This document shows, piece by piece, positions 17,179-27,400 of a stretch of DNA of 64,000 nucleotides (position 1 is its first letter; each line of letters opens with the position of its first letter). The notes under the pieces are model-generated. The model did not search any database, was not told where the DNA came from, and saw nothing but the letters and a program-made list of their open reading frames with translations. The stretch is from Castellaniella hirudinis (lineage in GTDB: Bacteria; Pseudomonadota; Gammaproteobacteria; Burkholderiales; Burkholderiaceae_B), in NCBI RefSeq assembly GCF_042651965.1, contig NZ_JBHSDY010000005.1, positions 186,001 through 250,000 of the forward strand. Reading direction: 5' to 3'. Position numbers and translations under genes: made by a program.

Positions 17179-17670
17179 ATGACGTCCCCCTTTCCTTTCC
17201 GCATCGGCCAGGGCCACGATCTGCACGTGCTGGCCGAGGGCCGGCCGCTGATCCTCGGCGGCGTGCACATTCCCTACGAGCGAGGGCTGGTCGGCCATTC
17301 GGATGCGGACGCCTTGCTGCATGCGATCACCGACGCCGTGCTGGGGGCGGCGGGGCTGGGGGACATCGGCCGGCACTTTTCCGATCGCGATCCGCGCTGG
17401 GCCGGGGCCGACAGCCGCCTGTTCCTGCGCGAAGCCGCGCGCCTGGCCCGCGAGGCGGGCTGGACCGTGGTCAATGTGGACGCCACGGTGCACGCCCAGG
17501 CGCCCAAGATCGCGCCGCATGCGCCGGCCATGGTCGCCTGCATCGCCGGTGATCTGGGGATCGATCCGACGCTGGTCAACGTCAAGGCCAAGACCAACGA
17601 AGGCCTGGGCTATCTGGGGCGGGGCGAAGGGATTGCGACCAGCGCAGTGGCGTTGCTGGCGAGAATCTGA
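17179..17670 (+). CDS. ispF: 2-C-methyl-D-erythritol 2,4-cyclodiphosphate synthase
   Basis: A 163-residue trimeric enzyme converting CDP-ME-2-phosphate to MEcPP. The zinc ligands are in GQGHDLHVL (Asp, His) and GHSDADALLHAI; the signature ITDAVLGAAGLGDIGRHF and the C-terminal KAKTNEGLGYLGRGEGI are complete. It follows ispD as in many proteobacteria. No clear terminator was seen in the 41 bp before the convergent ahpC. Confidence 0.97.
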   Translation: MTSPFPFRIGQGHDLHVLAEGRPLILGGVHIPYERGLVGHSDADALLHAITDAVLGAAGLGDIGRHFSDRDPRWAGADSRLFLREAARLAREAGWTVVNVDATVHAQAPKIAPHAPAMVACIAGDLGIDPTLVNVKAKTNEGLGYLGRGEGIATSAVALLARI

Positions 17671-17711
17671 GACAGATGCCGGACCGCAGGCGCGGCCCGG
17701 CGTGGGAAGGA

Positions 17712-18260
17712 CTACAGGGTGCCGCCGCCGATAGGACGGTTGCAGGCGCACAGGCCTTCGGTCTGCAGCGCGTCCAGGACGCGCAGGGTTTCCTCGGGGC
17801 TGCGGCCGACGTTGAAATTGTTGACCGCCACGTGCTGGATGATGTTGTCCGGATCGACGATGAAGGTGGCGCGCAGGGCGACGCCTTCGGACTTTTCGCG
17901 GATGCCCAGCGGGTCGACCAGCGCGCCGGCCGTGTCGCTGAACTGGTAGTGGTTGAGCTTGCCCAGTTCCGGGCTGTCGCGCCGCCAGGCGAGCTTGACG
18001 TATTCATTGTCGGTCGAGCCGCCCATGAGGACGGCGCCGCGTTCCTCGAATTCGTCGGCCAGGGCGTTGAAGCCGACGATTTCGGTGGGGCAGACCTGGG
18101 TGAAGTCCTTGGGGTAGAAGTAGATCACCTTCCATTTGCCGGGGAAGGACGATTCCGTGATGTCCTCGAAGGCTGAGACGCCGTTTTCCTCGTGCTGATT
18201 GAAGCCGGGTTTGACGCCGGTGACGCGGAAGGCCTCGAGCTTGTCGCCTATGGTTTTCAT
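17712..18260 (-). CDS. ahpC: Alkyl hydroperoxide reductase AhpC, three-cysteine type
   Basis: A 182-residue peroxiredoxin. The peroxidatic Cys57 lies in FTQVCPTEI. Near the C-terminus there are two cysteines, Cys171 and Cys173, in GLCACNR. This CxC arrangement is like mycobacterial AhpC, which is recharged by AhpD, rather than the E. coli type recharged by AhpF. Neither ahpD nor ahpF is nearby. MKTIGDKLEAF at 18260 has AGGAG just upstream; the longer frame to 18287 is less likely. Confidence 0.93.
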   Translation of the reverse strand: MKTIGDKLEAFRVTGVKPGFNQHEENGVSAFEDITESSFPGKWKVIYFYPKDFTQVCPTEIVGFNALADEFEERGAVLMGGSTDNEYVKLAWRRDSPELGKLNHYQFSDTAGALVDPLGIREKSEGVALRATFIVDPDNIIQHVAVNNFNVGRSPEETLRVLDALQTEGLCACNRPIGGGTL

Positions 18261-18382
18261 CGGGGCTCCTGAGATGAGTACGGCCATCGGGGCCGCATCC
18301 CATTCTACGCCATCGGCCTCGTCCGCCGCAGGCCGTCCGAGTCCGCGGATGCACGCGGCGCGAGGACTTGTTCAGGCGCTCC

Positions 18383-19753
18383 CTAACCCTTGGCCTTGGG
18401 GATCTCGATGCGCGCCAGCAGGCCCTGGGGGGCGTTGGTCGCCAGGGTGAATTTTCCGCCCACCTGGCCCAGCAGCCGTTCGACGATGGACAAGCCCAGG
18501 CCTGCGCCGCTGACCCCGGTGCGGGCGGATTCACCGCGCGCGAAGGGCCGCAGCAGGCGCTGGATGTCGGTCTGGGGGATGCCGACGCCCTGGTCGCGGA
18601 CTTCGATGGTCAACTGGTTGCCGCTCTGGTAGGCGGCCAGGCTGATGTGGGCGCGGCCGTCGCTGGCGCTGCGGCCGTAGCGGCGCGCGTTCTCGATCAG
18701 GTTGCTGACGATGCGCTTGAGATCGTTGGCGCTGATGCGCGCCTGCAGGCCGGGCTGAATGGAGGCCTGCAATTCGCCGCCCAGGGACGCGGTGTGGCTG
18801 CGCTCACGCTCGAACAGGTCCTGCAGCGCGCGCGAGACGTCGACGCCGGTCGCCGGCACCTGGCCGGCCGGACGCGCGTATTCCATCAACTGGCCGATGC
18901 TGTGGTTGATCTGGGCCAGATCCTCGTCGATGGCCTGGCGGGCCTCGTCGGTCATGTGGCTCATCTCGATTTCCAGGCGGATGCGCGCCAGGGGAGTGCG
19001 CAGGTCGTGGGAAATCCCCGCCAGCATGATTTCCCGGTCGGCCTCGTTCTGCCGCAGGTCGCGCGCCATGCGGTTGAACGCCATGTTCATGTCGCGGATC
19101 TCGATCGGCCCCTTTTCGGGCAGCGGCGTGGGCATTTCGCCGCGCGCCAGTTGCTGGGCGACCTTGGCCAACTGGGCCAGGGGCTGATTGATGAAGCGCA
19201 CGCTGATGGCCGCCCCCAGCAGCGCCAGCATCAGGGACGCCGCCACCCAGCCCAGCCATTCTCGGCCGGTGGTCAGGCGCAACTGGTCGCGGTCGAAGAC
19301 CAGCCAGTACAAGTCTTCGTTGATGTGGAAGCTGATCCAGATGCCGGGGGCCTGGTTGACGGACCACATGACGGCCGTCTGGCTGCCCAGGCGGGAGCGG
19401 ATCTCGCCGGACACATTGTTCCAGTAGTCGGTGTGGGGCAGGGGTTCGAGCACATCGGAGCGCTCGCGGGGCTGGACGCGAAGGCTTTCCTGGGTGGCCA
19501 GGTCCAGCAGCAGCGAGGGTCGCACGGCCGGGTCGGCGTACATCAGGGCCGAGCGCGTGATGCTGACCGTGGTGGCGATACGCTGCGCCAGTTGGGCGGC
19601 GCGGGGGCCTTCTTCGATGTTGAAGACGATCTGCAGCCACGCCCCCAGGCTGACCAGCATCAGGGAGGCGATCAGCAGGAAGGAACGGCTGAACAGCCCC
19701 AGCCGCAGCCGGGGCCGGATGCCGTGCCGGAGCAGCCGTCTCAGGAAAGTCAT
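18383..19753 (-). CDS. risS: Sensor histidine kinase RisS (EnvZ-like)
   Basis: A 456-residue membrane kinase. Transmembrane segments are near residues 22-44 and 166-188, with a periplasmic sensor between them, then HAMP, the dimerisation/phosphoacceptor motif GISHDLRTPLARIRLE with His249, N-box NLIENARRYG, G1 DQGVGIP and G2 GAGLGLSI. It phosphorylates the partner regulator encoded just upstream. The pair matches RisA/RisS of Bordetella. The 122-bp gap to risA holds the palindromic repeat B, so expression of the two genes may differ. Confidence 0.92.
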   Translation of the reverse strand: MTFLRRLLRHGIRPRLRLGLFSRSFLLIASLMLVSLGAWLQIVFNIEEGPRAAQLAQRIATTVSITRSALMYADPAVRPSLLLDLATQESLRVQPRERSDVLEPLPHTDYWNNVSGEIRSRLGSQTAVMWSVNQAPGIWISFHINEDLYWLVFDRDQLRLTTGREWLGWVAASLMLALLGAAISVRFINQPLAQLAKVAQQLARGEMPTPLPEKGPIEIRDMNMAFNRMARDLRQNEADREIMLAGISHDLRTPLARIRLEIEMSHMTDEARQAIDEDLAQINHSIGQLMEYARPAGQVPATGVDVSRALQDLFERERSHTASLGGELQASIQPGLQARISANDLKRIVSNLIENARRYGRSASDGRAHISLAAYQSGNQLTIEVRDQGVGIPQTDIQRLLRPFARGESARTGVSGAGLGLSIVERLLGQVGGKFTLATNAPQGLLARIEIPKAKG

Positions 19754-19798
19754 GGGAGGAACGATGCGCGCGGCCCGAAGGCCGCCAGAGGTTTACTT

Positions 19799-19872
19799 AT
19801 TGCCGCCGGGCCGCCCCAAGGCAATAAGCGCCCCCTTGGGGGGCAGCAAGCCGAAGGCGCAGCGTGGGGGCA
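19799..19872 (-). repeat. GC-rich palindromic intergenic repeat, copy B (between risA and risS)
   Basis: The stretch starts TTGCCGCCGGGCCGCCCC, contains a GCCCCC/GGGGGC palindrome around CCCCCTTGGGGG, and ends GAAGGCGCAGCGTGGGGGCA, three bases from the risA stop. It aligns with copy A over about 70 bp. In an operon gap such a hairpin may act as an mRNA-stabilising or partial termination element. Confidence 0.65.
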
Positions 19873-19875
19873 CTG

Positions 19876-20610
19876 TTATTGGCCGCCGTCGGGAACGAAG
19901 ACGTAGCCCAGGCCCCAGACCGTCTGGATGAAAACCGGCTTGGAAGGGTTGGGTTCGATCAGCTTGCGCAGCCGTGATATCTGGACGTCCAGGCTGCGGT
20001 CGAAGGCTTCGTATTCGCGGCCCCGGGCCAGTTCCATGAGCTTGTCGCGCGACAGCGGGACCTTGGGATGGCGGGCGAAGACCTTGAGGACGGAGAATTC
20101 GCCGGTGGTGATGGGGACGGCCTCGCCGCTGCGCGTCAGGGTGCGGGTGGAGAGGTTCAGCACGTAGGGACCGAATTCGACGGATTCGTTTTCCTGGCTG
20201 GGGGCGCCGGGGTGTTCCTCGGTGCCGCGGCGGCGCAGGATGGCGTTGACCCGGGCCAGCAGTTCGCGAGGGTTGAACGGCTTGGTCAGGTAGTCGTCGG
20301 CCCCCATTTCCAGACCGACGATGCGGTCGATTTCCTCGGCCTTGGCGGTCAGCATGATGATGGGCGTGTTGTCATGGTTGCCACGCAGCCGGCGGCAGAT
20401 GGACAGGCCGTCTTCTCCGGGGAGCATCAGGTCCAGCACCAGGAGATCAAAATGTTCCCGTTGCCAGAGCTTCGCCATTTCCTTGGCGTCTTCGGCGACG
20501 TAGACATTGAAGCCCTGTTCGGACAGATAACGGCGTAGCAGATCGCGCAGCCTGGGATCGTCGTCGACGATGAGGATCTTGCGGGTGAGGGTCTGGTTTT
20601 GCGTGTTCAT
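19876..20610 (-). CDS. risA: OmpR-family response regulator RisA
   Basis: A 244-residue response regulator. The receiver domain (about 1-125) has the acidic pocket VDDDPRLRD, phospho-acceptor Asp60 (LLVLDLMLPGEDG) and Lys in DYLTKPFNP. The winged-helix output domain (about 145-240) has SREYEAFDRSLDVQISRLRK-like recognition sequence (REYEAFDRSLDVQISRLRKL) and GLGYVFVPDG. Upstream, arms CGCTTAT (20647-20653) and ATAAGCG (20670-20676) flank an AT-rich core that might bind the regulator itself. Confidence 0.94.
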   Translation of the reverse strand: MNTQNQTLTRKILIVDDDPRLRDLLRRYLSEQGFNVYVAEDAKEMAKLWQREHFDLLVLDLMLPGEDGLSICRRLRGNHDNTPIIMLTAKAEEIDRIVGLEMGADDYLTKPFNPRELLARVNAILRRRGTEEHPGAPSQENESVEFGPYVLNLSTRTLTRSGEAVPITTGEFSVLKVFARHPKVPLSRDKLMELARGREYEAFDRSLDVQISRLRKLIEPNPSKPVFIQTVWGLGYVFVPDGGQ

Positions 20611-20646
20611 GCGGAAAATGTAACAGGGTCGGGAAGCAGGTTCCAG

Positions 20647-20676
20647 CGCTTATCACAACAAATTACACAATAAGCG
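20647..20676. promoter_or_regulatory. Inverted repeat in the risA-tsaB divergent region
   Basis: CGCTTAT and ATAAGCG are separated by a 16-bp AT-rich spacer 37 bp upstream of risA. This is the only clear symmetry in the region and could be an operator for RisA or another regulator. A TTTAAAAT (-10-like) sequence for tsaB lies near 20720. Confidence 0.35.
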
Positions 20677-20737
20677 TTTGGTCTTCGTTTTGGAAATAAG
20701 CGGGGCCCTTTTGGGTCTCCTTTAAAATAGCCAGGCC

Positions 20738-22015
20738 ATGGACGATTTTCACATTCTCTCGTTTGAAACATCAAGCACTTTGTGCGGTGTCGCGCTGCTG
20801 TCCCGAACGGACGGCCGGACGCGGCTGCGCACGGCCCTGCACGAGGGCCGGAGCGCGCACGCCGAACGCATCCTGCCCATGGCGTGCGATCTGCTGGATC
20901 AGGCCGGCCTGGACCGGCGCGCCCTGTCGGCGATCGCCTTCGGCCAGGGGCCGGGCGGGTTCACCGGGCTGCGCGTAGCCTGCGGGGTGGCCCAGGGCCT
21001 GGCCGTGGCGCTGGACGTCCCGGTGCTGCCGGTCGATTCCCTGTGCGCGGTGGCGCTGCAAGGCGCCGGAGAGGACCCGGCCGGGGTCCACGTGGTGCTG
21101 CAGGACGCGCGCATGAACGAGGTCTACGCCGCCGCCTACCGGGCCGATGGCGCGGGCTGGGTCACGCTGCAGGCGCCGGCCCTGCTGGCGCGCGCCGATG
21201 TGGCGGCCTGGGCCGCCCGCGAGTCGGCCGGCTGGGATATGTGGGCGGGGGGCGGCTGGACGGTGCATGGCGATGCGCTCGACGTGTTTCCCGGCCTGGG
21301 TGACGAACTCGAAGCCCTGGGTGGGCGTTGCACACCCGTGCCGCCGGAAAGCGTTCACGCGCAGGCCGGCACCATCGCCCGGCTGGCGGAACAGGCCTGG
21401 CGGGAAGGGCGCGCGGTGGACGCCGCCCTGGCCTCGCCCGCCTATGTGCGCGACAAGGTCGCCTATACCACGGTCGAGCGCGCCGGCGGGCTGGGGGGCA
21501 ATCCCCTGGTCGACGCCGCGACCCTGACTTTGCACGACATGATGCCGGCCGACGTCAACGAGGTCGCCGCCATCGAAGGCCGGGTGCAGTCCTTTCCCTG
21601 GACCCGCAAGAATTTCGCCGACGGCCTGGCCGCCGGCTATCGCGGCTGGGTGGTGCGCCGCATGGGCGCGATGCTGGGCTTCGCCCTGGTGATGGACGCA
21701 CCGGACATGGCGCACCTGCTGGTCATCGGTGTGCGCCCGGACGCCCAGCGCCAGGGCGTGGGCGCGCGGCTGCTGCGCCACTGCATCGACCATTGCCGCC
21801 AGACCGGCCAGCCGGCCCTGACGCTCGAAGTCCGTCCCAGCAACGAAAACGCCATCGCGTTCTACCATCAGCACGGCTTCGCCCAGGTCGGCTTGCGGCG
21901 GGGCTATTACCCGGCGGTCCAGGGCCGCGAGGACGCCTGGATCATGACCCTGACGGTGGACGCTGCCCAAGGAAACGCCGGGCCGGGCATCGCCCGGTCC
22001 TGGGGGCGCTCATGA
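20738..22015 (+). CDS. TsaB-RimI fusion protein
   Basis: A 425-residue fusion. Residues about 1-240 are TsaB (LSFETSSTLCGVAL, FGQGPGGFTGLRVACG), the partner of TsaD in making t6A37 in tRNA. Residues about 265-410 are RimI, a GNAT acetyltransferase (HLLVIGVRPDAQRQGVGARLL is the acetyl-CoA loop, then NENAIAFYHQHGF) that acetylates the N-terminal Ala of ribosomal protein S18. The genes are often adjacent in proteobacteria; here there is one frame with no stop between the domains. Fused TsaB/RimI is known as an annotation class. The last 4 bases overlap the next gene. Confidence 0.93.
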   Translation: MDDFHILSFETSSTLCGVALLSRTDGRTRLRTALHEGRSAHAERILPMACDLLDQAGLDRRALSAIAFGQGPGGFTGLRVACGVAQGLAVALDVPVLPVDSLCAVALQGAGEDPAGVHVVLQDARMNEVYAAAYRADGAGWVTLQAPALLARADVAAWAARESAGWDMWAGGGWTVHGDALDVFPGLGDELEALGGRCTPVPPESVHAQAGTIARLAEQAWREGRAVDAALASPAYVRDKVAYTTVERAGGLGGNPLVDAATLTLHDMMPADVNEVAAIEGRVQSFPWTRKNFADGLAAGYRGWVVRRMGAMLGFALVMDAPDMAHLLVIGVRPDAQRQGVGARLLRHCIDHCRQTGQPALTLEVRPSNENAIAFYHQHGFAQVGLRRGYYPAVQGREDAWIMTLTVDAAQGNAGPGIARSWGRS

Positions 22016-22956
22016 CGCCGCGCGCCCTGCTGCGTCCGGGCCAGATCGCCTGGCTGGCCGAGATCGGCCTGAACACCCATTGGCTGGCGACGCGCCCGGA
22101 GCCGGCCGCCGACGAGGGGGCCGCCGCGTCGATGGCGCGTGCGCCGCAGACAGCGGCCGCCGTTGCCGGGCCCGCAGTGGCCGGTTCGGCGCCCGCCGCC
22201 GTGGCCTCGACCGAGTCCGATGCGGGCGCACGGGCCGCCATGGACGCCCGGGACGCCGCCATCGCGGCCATCCTCCCCGAATCCCGTGCCCCGTCGGCTT
22301 CCGGACTGACGCGCGTGCGCGCCCCGGCAGGGCTGGTCGCACCGCAAACTCCCGCCGCTATCGCTCCAGCCGCGTGCCCCGACCTGACCGTGCTGGACAC
22401 CGCCGTCTCGGCCTGCACCGCTTGCGCCCGACACACCCAGCGCGCCCGGGCGGTGCCCGGGATGGGCCAGGCCGACCGGCCGTATTACCTGATCATCGGC
22501 GAGCAGCCCGGCATGGAGGATGACGCCAGCGGCCTGCCGTTCCAGGGCGACCCGGGGCGTCTGCTGACGGCCATGCTGGCGGCCGCGCGCCTGCCGCATG
22601 CCGACTCGGTCTATCTGGCCCATGGGGTCAAATGCCGCGCCGTCGGCGGCCATGAGCCCACCTCTCAGGACGTCGCCGCCTGCCTGCCCTGGCTGCACCG
22701 GCAGATCGCCTTGTTGCAGCCGCGCTGGATCCTGGCGCTGGGCCGGGTGGCCGCGCGGGCGGTGATCGGCACGGACAAGGATCTGGACGCACTGCGGGGC
22801 GGCCCGCATCAGTACATGCCTGACCAGGGCGCACCGATTCCCGTCTGGGTCACGCACCAGCCTTCATCGCTGCTGGTGCGTTCGGCCTGGAAGGCCGAAG
22901 CATGGCGGGATCTGGCGGGCCTGGCGCAGGCCGTGCGAGCGGCGGAAAAAACCTGA
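22012..22956 (+). CDS. Uracil-DNA glycosylase, type-4-like (Fe-S)
   Basis: A 314-residue protein. An Ala-rich linker (about residues 30-115) precedes the glycosylase domain, which has a first cysteine pair (SACTACARHTQRARAVPG), the active-site motif GEQPGMEDDASGLPFQGDPG, and WVTHQPSSLLV near the end. These are features of the Fe-S family 4 uracil-DNA glycosylases, which remove uracil from DNA. It starts within the tsaB-rimI stop (ATGA) and converges on lplT with 2 bp between stops. The N-terminal disordered extension is also found in betaproteobacterial relatives, where its role is unknown to me. Confidence 0.88.
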   Translation: MTPRALLRPGQIAWLAEIGLNTHWLATRPEPAADEGAAASMARAPQTAAAVAGPAVAGSAPAAVASTESDAGARAAMDARDAAIAAILPESRAPSASGLTRVRAPAGLVAPQTPAAIAPAACPDLTVLDTAVSACTACARHTQRARAVPGMGQADRPYYLIIGEQPGMEDDASGLPFQGDPGRLLTAMLAAARLPHADSVYLAHGVKCRAVGGHEPTSQDVAACLPWLHRQIALLQPRWILALGRVAARAVIGTDKDLDALRGGPHQYMPDQGAPIPVWVTHQPSSLLVRSAWKAEAWRDLAGLAQAVRAAEKT

Positions 22957-22958
22957 GT

Positions 22959-24263
22959 TCAGTGCAGCGCAGTCCCATGCCCTGTCTGGCCGATCATCTG
23001 GCTCAGTTCCGGGTGGGCGCGGTGATTCAGCCGGTTCCAGTGGATGAAGACCAGCATCAGGCAGGCCACCAGGATGCCGAACAGGGCGATGATCAGATTG
23101 ATCGACAGGCCCAGCCACAGCATCAGGCTGTACATGGCCAGCATCAGCAGGATGTTCAACTGTTCGTTGAAATTCTGCACTGCGATCGAATGCCCGGCTG
23201 ACAGCAGCACGTGGCCGCGATGCTGCAGCAGCGCATTCATCGGGACCACGAAAAAGCCCGACAGGCCGCCGATCAGCAGCAGCAGGCAGTACACCGCCCA
23301 GGGTGTGTAGACGGCCGGCATCAGCAGCACCACCAGGCCCATGGCCACCCCCACCGGCAGGACAGCCAGCGCGCGGCGCAGCGGCACCCGGCCGGCGCAG
23401 ACCGCGCCGATCACCGTCCCGAAGGCGGCCACGCCCATCAGCACGGACGCCTGGTCCAGGCGGTAGCCCAGGTGCTGGGCGCCCCATTCAATGACGATGA
23501 ACTGCAGTGTTGCGCCCGCGCCCCAGAACAGCGTGGTGACGGCCAGCGAGATCTGGCCGAGCTTGTCCGACCACAGGATGCGGACGTAGCGGGTGAAATT
23601 GCGGATCAGGGCCGTCGGATGCGTCTGCTGGCGGGGATAGAAGGCATGGGTGTCGGGGATCAGCAGATTGCACAGGGCGGCGGCGACGTAGACCAGGCCG
23701 ATCATCAGGATGGCGCTTTGCGCGGCGTTGTCGGCCAGACGGTCCACCCAGGCCAGGGACATCAGCCAGGCCGAGACCGACGGGCTGATCAGCAAGCCGC
23801 CCAGCACGGTGCCGACGATGACCGACAGCACGGTCAGGCCCTCGATCCAGCTATTGCCTTTGACCAGCAGTTCGGGCGGCAGCATTTCGGTGACGATGCC
23901 GTATTTGGCCGGGGAATAGGCGGCGGCGCCGATGCCGACGACGGTGTAGGCCGCGAAGATCAGGATCAGTTGCTGGTTGTGGCCCAGGCCGAACGCGCCG
24001 TAGCTGAACATCAGCAGGCAGCCGCAGGTCTTGAGCGCGTTGGTGGCGAACATGACCCGGCCCTTGGGGAAGGCGTCGGCGAAGGCGCCGACGAAGGCCG
24101 CCAGCACGACGTAGGCCAGGGCGAACCACCACTTCATCATGGGGGCCATCCAGTCCGGGCCGCTGAGGTCGGCGATCAGCCCGATGGCGGCGATGAGCAG
24201 GGCGTTGTCCGCGACGGACGACAGCGCCTGCGCAGCCATGACCATGAAAAAGCCCTTGTTCAA
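22959..24263 (-). CDS. lplT: Lysophospholipid transporter LplT
   Basis: A 434-residue MFS-type inner-membrane flippase with about 12 hydrophobic segments. The N-terminus (MNKGFFMVMAAQALSSVADNALLIAA) and AAYSPAKYGIVTEMLPP are typical of LplT, which brings lysophospholipids into the cytoplasm for re-acylation by Aas. No aas gene is adjacent; elsewhere the two are often fused or neighbouring. It is divergent from smc, with an AT-rich promoter region (about 24320-24345) between. Confidence 0.92.
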   Translation of the reverse strand: MNKGFFMVMAAQALSSVADNALLIAAIGLIADLSGPDWMAPMMKWWFALAYVVLAAFVGAFADAFPKGRVMFATNALKTCGCLLMFSYGAFGLGHNQQLILIFAAYTVVGIGAAAYSPAKYGIVTEMLPPELLVKGNSWIEGLTVLSVIVGTVLGGLLISPSVSAWLMSLAWVDRLADNAAQSAILMIGLVYVAAALCNLLIPDTHAFYPRQQTHPTALIRNFTRYVRILWSDKLGQISLAVTTLFWGAGATLQFIVIEWGAQHLGYRLDQASVLMGVAAFGTVIGAVCAGRVPLRRALAVLPVGVAMGLVVLLMPAVYTPWAVYCLLLLIGGLSGFFVVPMNALLQHRGHVLLSAGHSIAVQNFNEQLNILLMLAMYSLMLWLGLSINLIIALFGILVACLMLVFIHWNRLNHRAHPELSQMIGQTGHGTALH

Positions 24264-24431
24264 TCGCGGACCCCGAAGTGGTTGACGAAAGGGGCGGCTG
24301 CCGTGAGGCGCGCCCGTAAAAAAGAGTTGCAGTATAGCGGGTTGTGGACCGCCCGCAGGCGGCCGCTCAGGCCCGGTGCGTTATCATACGCTGTCACTTA
24401 CGCGCCCCGATTTTTCGTTCGTCCCAGCACC

Positions 24432-27400
24432 GTGCGCCTCACGCAGATCAAACTTGCCGGATTCAAGTCCTTCGTGGATCCGACCGTGATTCCCACGCCC
24501 AGCGAGCTGGTCGGCGTGGTGGGTCCCAACGGCTGCGGGAAATCCAACATCATCGATGCCGTGCGCTGGGTCCTGGGCGAGACCAAGGCGTCCGAACTGC
24601 GCGGCGCCTCGATGCAGGACGTGATCTTCAACGGATCCGGCCAGCGCAAGCCGGCTGCGCGCGCCTCGGTCGAACTGGTGTTCGACAACAGCCAGGGCAG
24701 GGCGGCGGGCCAGTGGTCCACCTTCGCGGAAATCGCCGTGCGCCGGGTACTGACCCGCGACGGCGCCAGCAGTTATTTCGTGAACAATCAGGCGGTGCGC
24801 CGCCGCGACATCCACGACATCTTCCTGGGGACCGGGCTGGGCGCGCGCGGCTACGCCATCATCGGCCAGGGCATGATCAATCGCCTGATCGAGGCCCGTC
24901 CCGAGGAACTGCGCGTCTATCTCGAAGAAGCCGCCGGGGTGTCGCGCTACAAAGAACGCCGTCGCGAAACCGAGAACCGCCTGGGCGACACGCGTGAAAA
25001 CCTGACCCGCCTGGACGACATCCTGCGCGAACTCGCCAGCCAGCTCGACAAGCTGGAATCCCAGGCCAAGGTGGCGGCCGATTACCGGGCGCTGCAGGCC
25101 GAAGGCGAGCTCAAGCAGCACGCCCTGTGGCTGCTGCGCGAGCAGGCCGCGCGTGAAAGCCGCCAGTCCCTGGCCGTCGACACCGAACGCGCCCAGGCCG
25201 AGCTGGAATCCGCCGTGGCCGGGTTGCGCGCCCTGGAATCCGACCTGGAAACCCGCCGCGCCGCGCACTTCGAGGCCAGCGAGCAGGTCCACCAGACGCA
25301 GGGCCGCCTGTTCGAGGCCGGCGCCCAGGTCAGCCGCCTGGAAGCCGAAATCCGCCACGTGGTCGATTCCCGCAACCGCCTGCAGATCCGGCGCACGCAA
25401 TTACAGGCCCAGCAGCAGGAATGGGGCGATCAGCGCACCCACAGCCAGGCGTCGATCGAGGACACCCAGGCGCAGATCGAGGAAGCCGAGGCGCGGGCGG
25501 AACAGTTGGCCGAGCGGGCGCAGCACGCCCAGGACGGCCTGCCGGACCTGGACGCCCGGCTGCGCGATCTGGCGGCCCGGCGCGACGAGGATCGCCGTGT
25601 GCTGGCGCGCACCGAACAGGAACTGGCGCTGGCGGCGCAGTCCCAGCGGGACGCCGACGGCCAGTTGCGCGCCCTGGAAGACCGCCGCGCGCGGCTGGAT
25701 GATGAGCGCGCCGCCCTGGGTGCGCCCGACCCGGCCGAATTGCAGCGCTGGGCGGGGGAATGCGCCGTCGCCCAGGAACGCCTGGAAGAAGCCCAGGCGC
25801 GCCTGCTGGAACTCGAATCCCGCCTGCCGGAACTGGAAGAGGCCCGCGCCGAGGCCTTGCAGGCCAGCCAGGCGGCCCGTCTGGACCTGGAAAAGCTGGA
25901 TGCGCGCCGCCAGGCCCTGATCGCGCTGCAGGAAAAGATCCAGTCCGAGGACGCGCTGGAGCCCTGGCTGCAGCGTCAGGAACTGGGCGGCTTGACGCGC
26001 CTGTGGCAGCAACTGCACGTTGACGCGGGCTGGGAAACCGCCCTGGAAGCCGTGCTGCACGAACGCATGAACGCCCTGGGCCTGCGTACGCTGGACCACG
26101 TGCGCGCCTTCGCCCAGGATGTCCCGCCTGCGCGCCTGGCCTTTTATCAGACGCCCGGCGATGCCGGGCAGCCCGCCGCGACCGCGACGGACGCACCGCG
26201 CCTGCTGGATTTCGTCCAGGCGCGCGACGCCGCTTTGCAGGCCCTGCTGGCCGTCTGGCTGCGCGACGTGCGCGTGGCCGACGACCTGGGCGCCGCCATC
26301 GCGCGGCGCGGTGAACTGCCGCCGGGCGGCGTCTGGGTGCTGCGCGACGGCCACCGGGTCGATGCGTGCAGCGTGCGCTTCTACGCCGCCGATTCCGAAC
26401 AGGCCGGCCAGTTGGCGCGCCGCCAGCAGATCGACAACCTGGCCCTGGAAATCCGCGCCGCGCAGTTGATCGCCGACCAGGCGCTGGATGCCCACGCCCA
26501 GGCCGACGCCGCCTGCCGCAACCTGACCCAGGCGCTGCAGCCCGCGCGCCAGCAGATCGCCGAGCGCATGCGGGCGCAGCACGATGCCCAGATCCGCCAC
26601 CAGCAGCTCAGCCAGCAGGCGGCGCAGTCCGACGAGCAATCCCGCCGCCTGGACCGCGACCTGAAGGAACTGGCCGAGCAGCAGGCCGGGCTGGATACCC
26701 GGCGGGCCGAATCCGAGGCCCGCTTCGAATCGCTGGACCAGGTCCTGGCCGAACAGCAGGAACGCCTGGCGGAACTGGACATGCAGGCCGAAGACCTGTC
26801 CCGGCAGGCCGAACAATCCCGCCAGCAGGGCCGCGACCAGGAACGCGCCGCCCAGGAAGCCGAATACGCCGTGCGCACCCTGCGCAACCGGCTGGACGAA
26901 TTGCGCCGCACCCTGCAACTGGCCGAAGACCAGGCCCGCCGCTCGGGCGCCGAACTCGAATCCCTGCAGGGCGAACTGTTCGATCTGGACGAGTCCATGG
27001 CGCAGGCCGGCTTGCAGGACGCGCTCGAATCCCGGGCTGCGTGCGAAGAAGCCCTGCGCGAGGCGCGGCTGGCCCAGGATCAGGCGGCCGCCGTCCTGCG
27101 CGAAGCCGACGAGGGCCGGCTGACGCTGGAGCGCGGCCTGGACCCGCTGCGGGCGCGCATCACCGAACTGCAACTGAAGGAACAGGCGTCGCGCCTGTCG
27201 GTCGAGCAGTTCGCCGAGCAGCTCGACGCCCGTCAGGTGGACCGTGACGCTTTGCGCCGCCACCTGGACGAACAGCCGCCCCAGTGGCGGCGTCTGGAGT
27301 GGCTGCAGTCCGAAGTCCAGCGCATCACGCGCAACATCGAATCGCTGGGGGCCGTGAACCTGGCGGCGCTGGACGAATTGACGGCGGCGCGCGAGCGCAA

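Noticed and set aside
23211..24431. A 400-codon N-terminal extension of SMC
   Set aside because: It is antisense to lplT and has shadow-frame composition. The conserved SMC start is the GTG at 24432.
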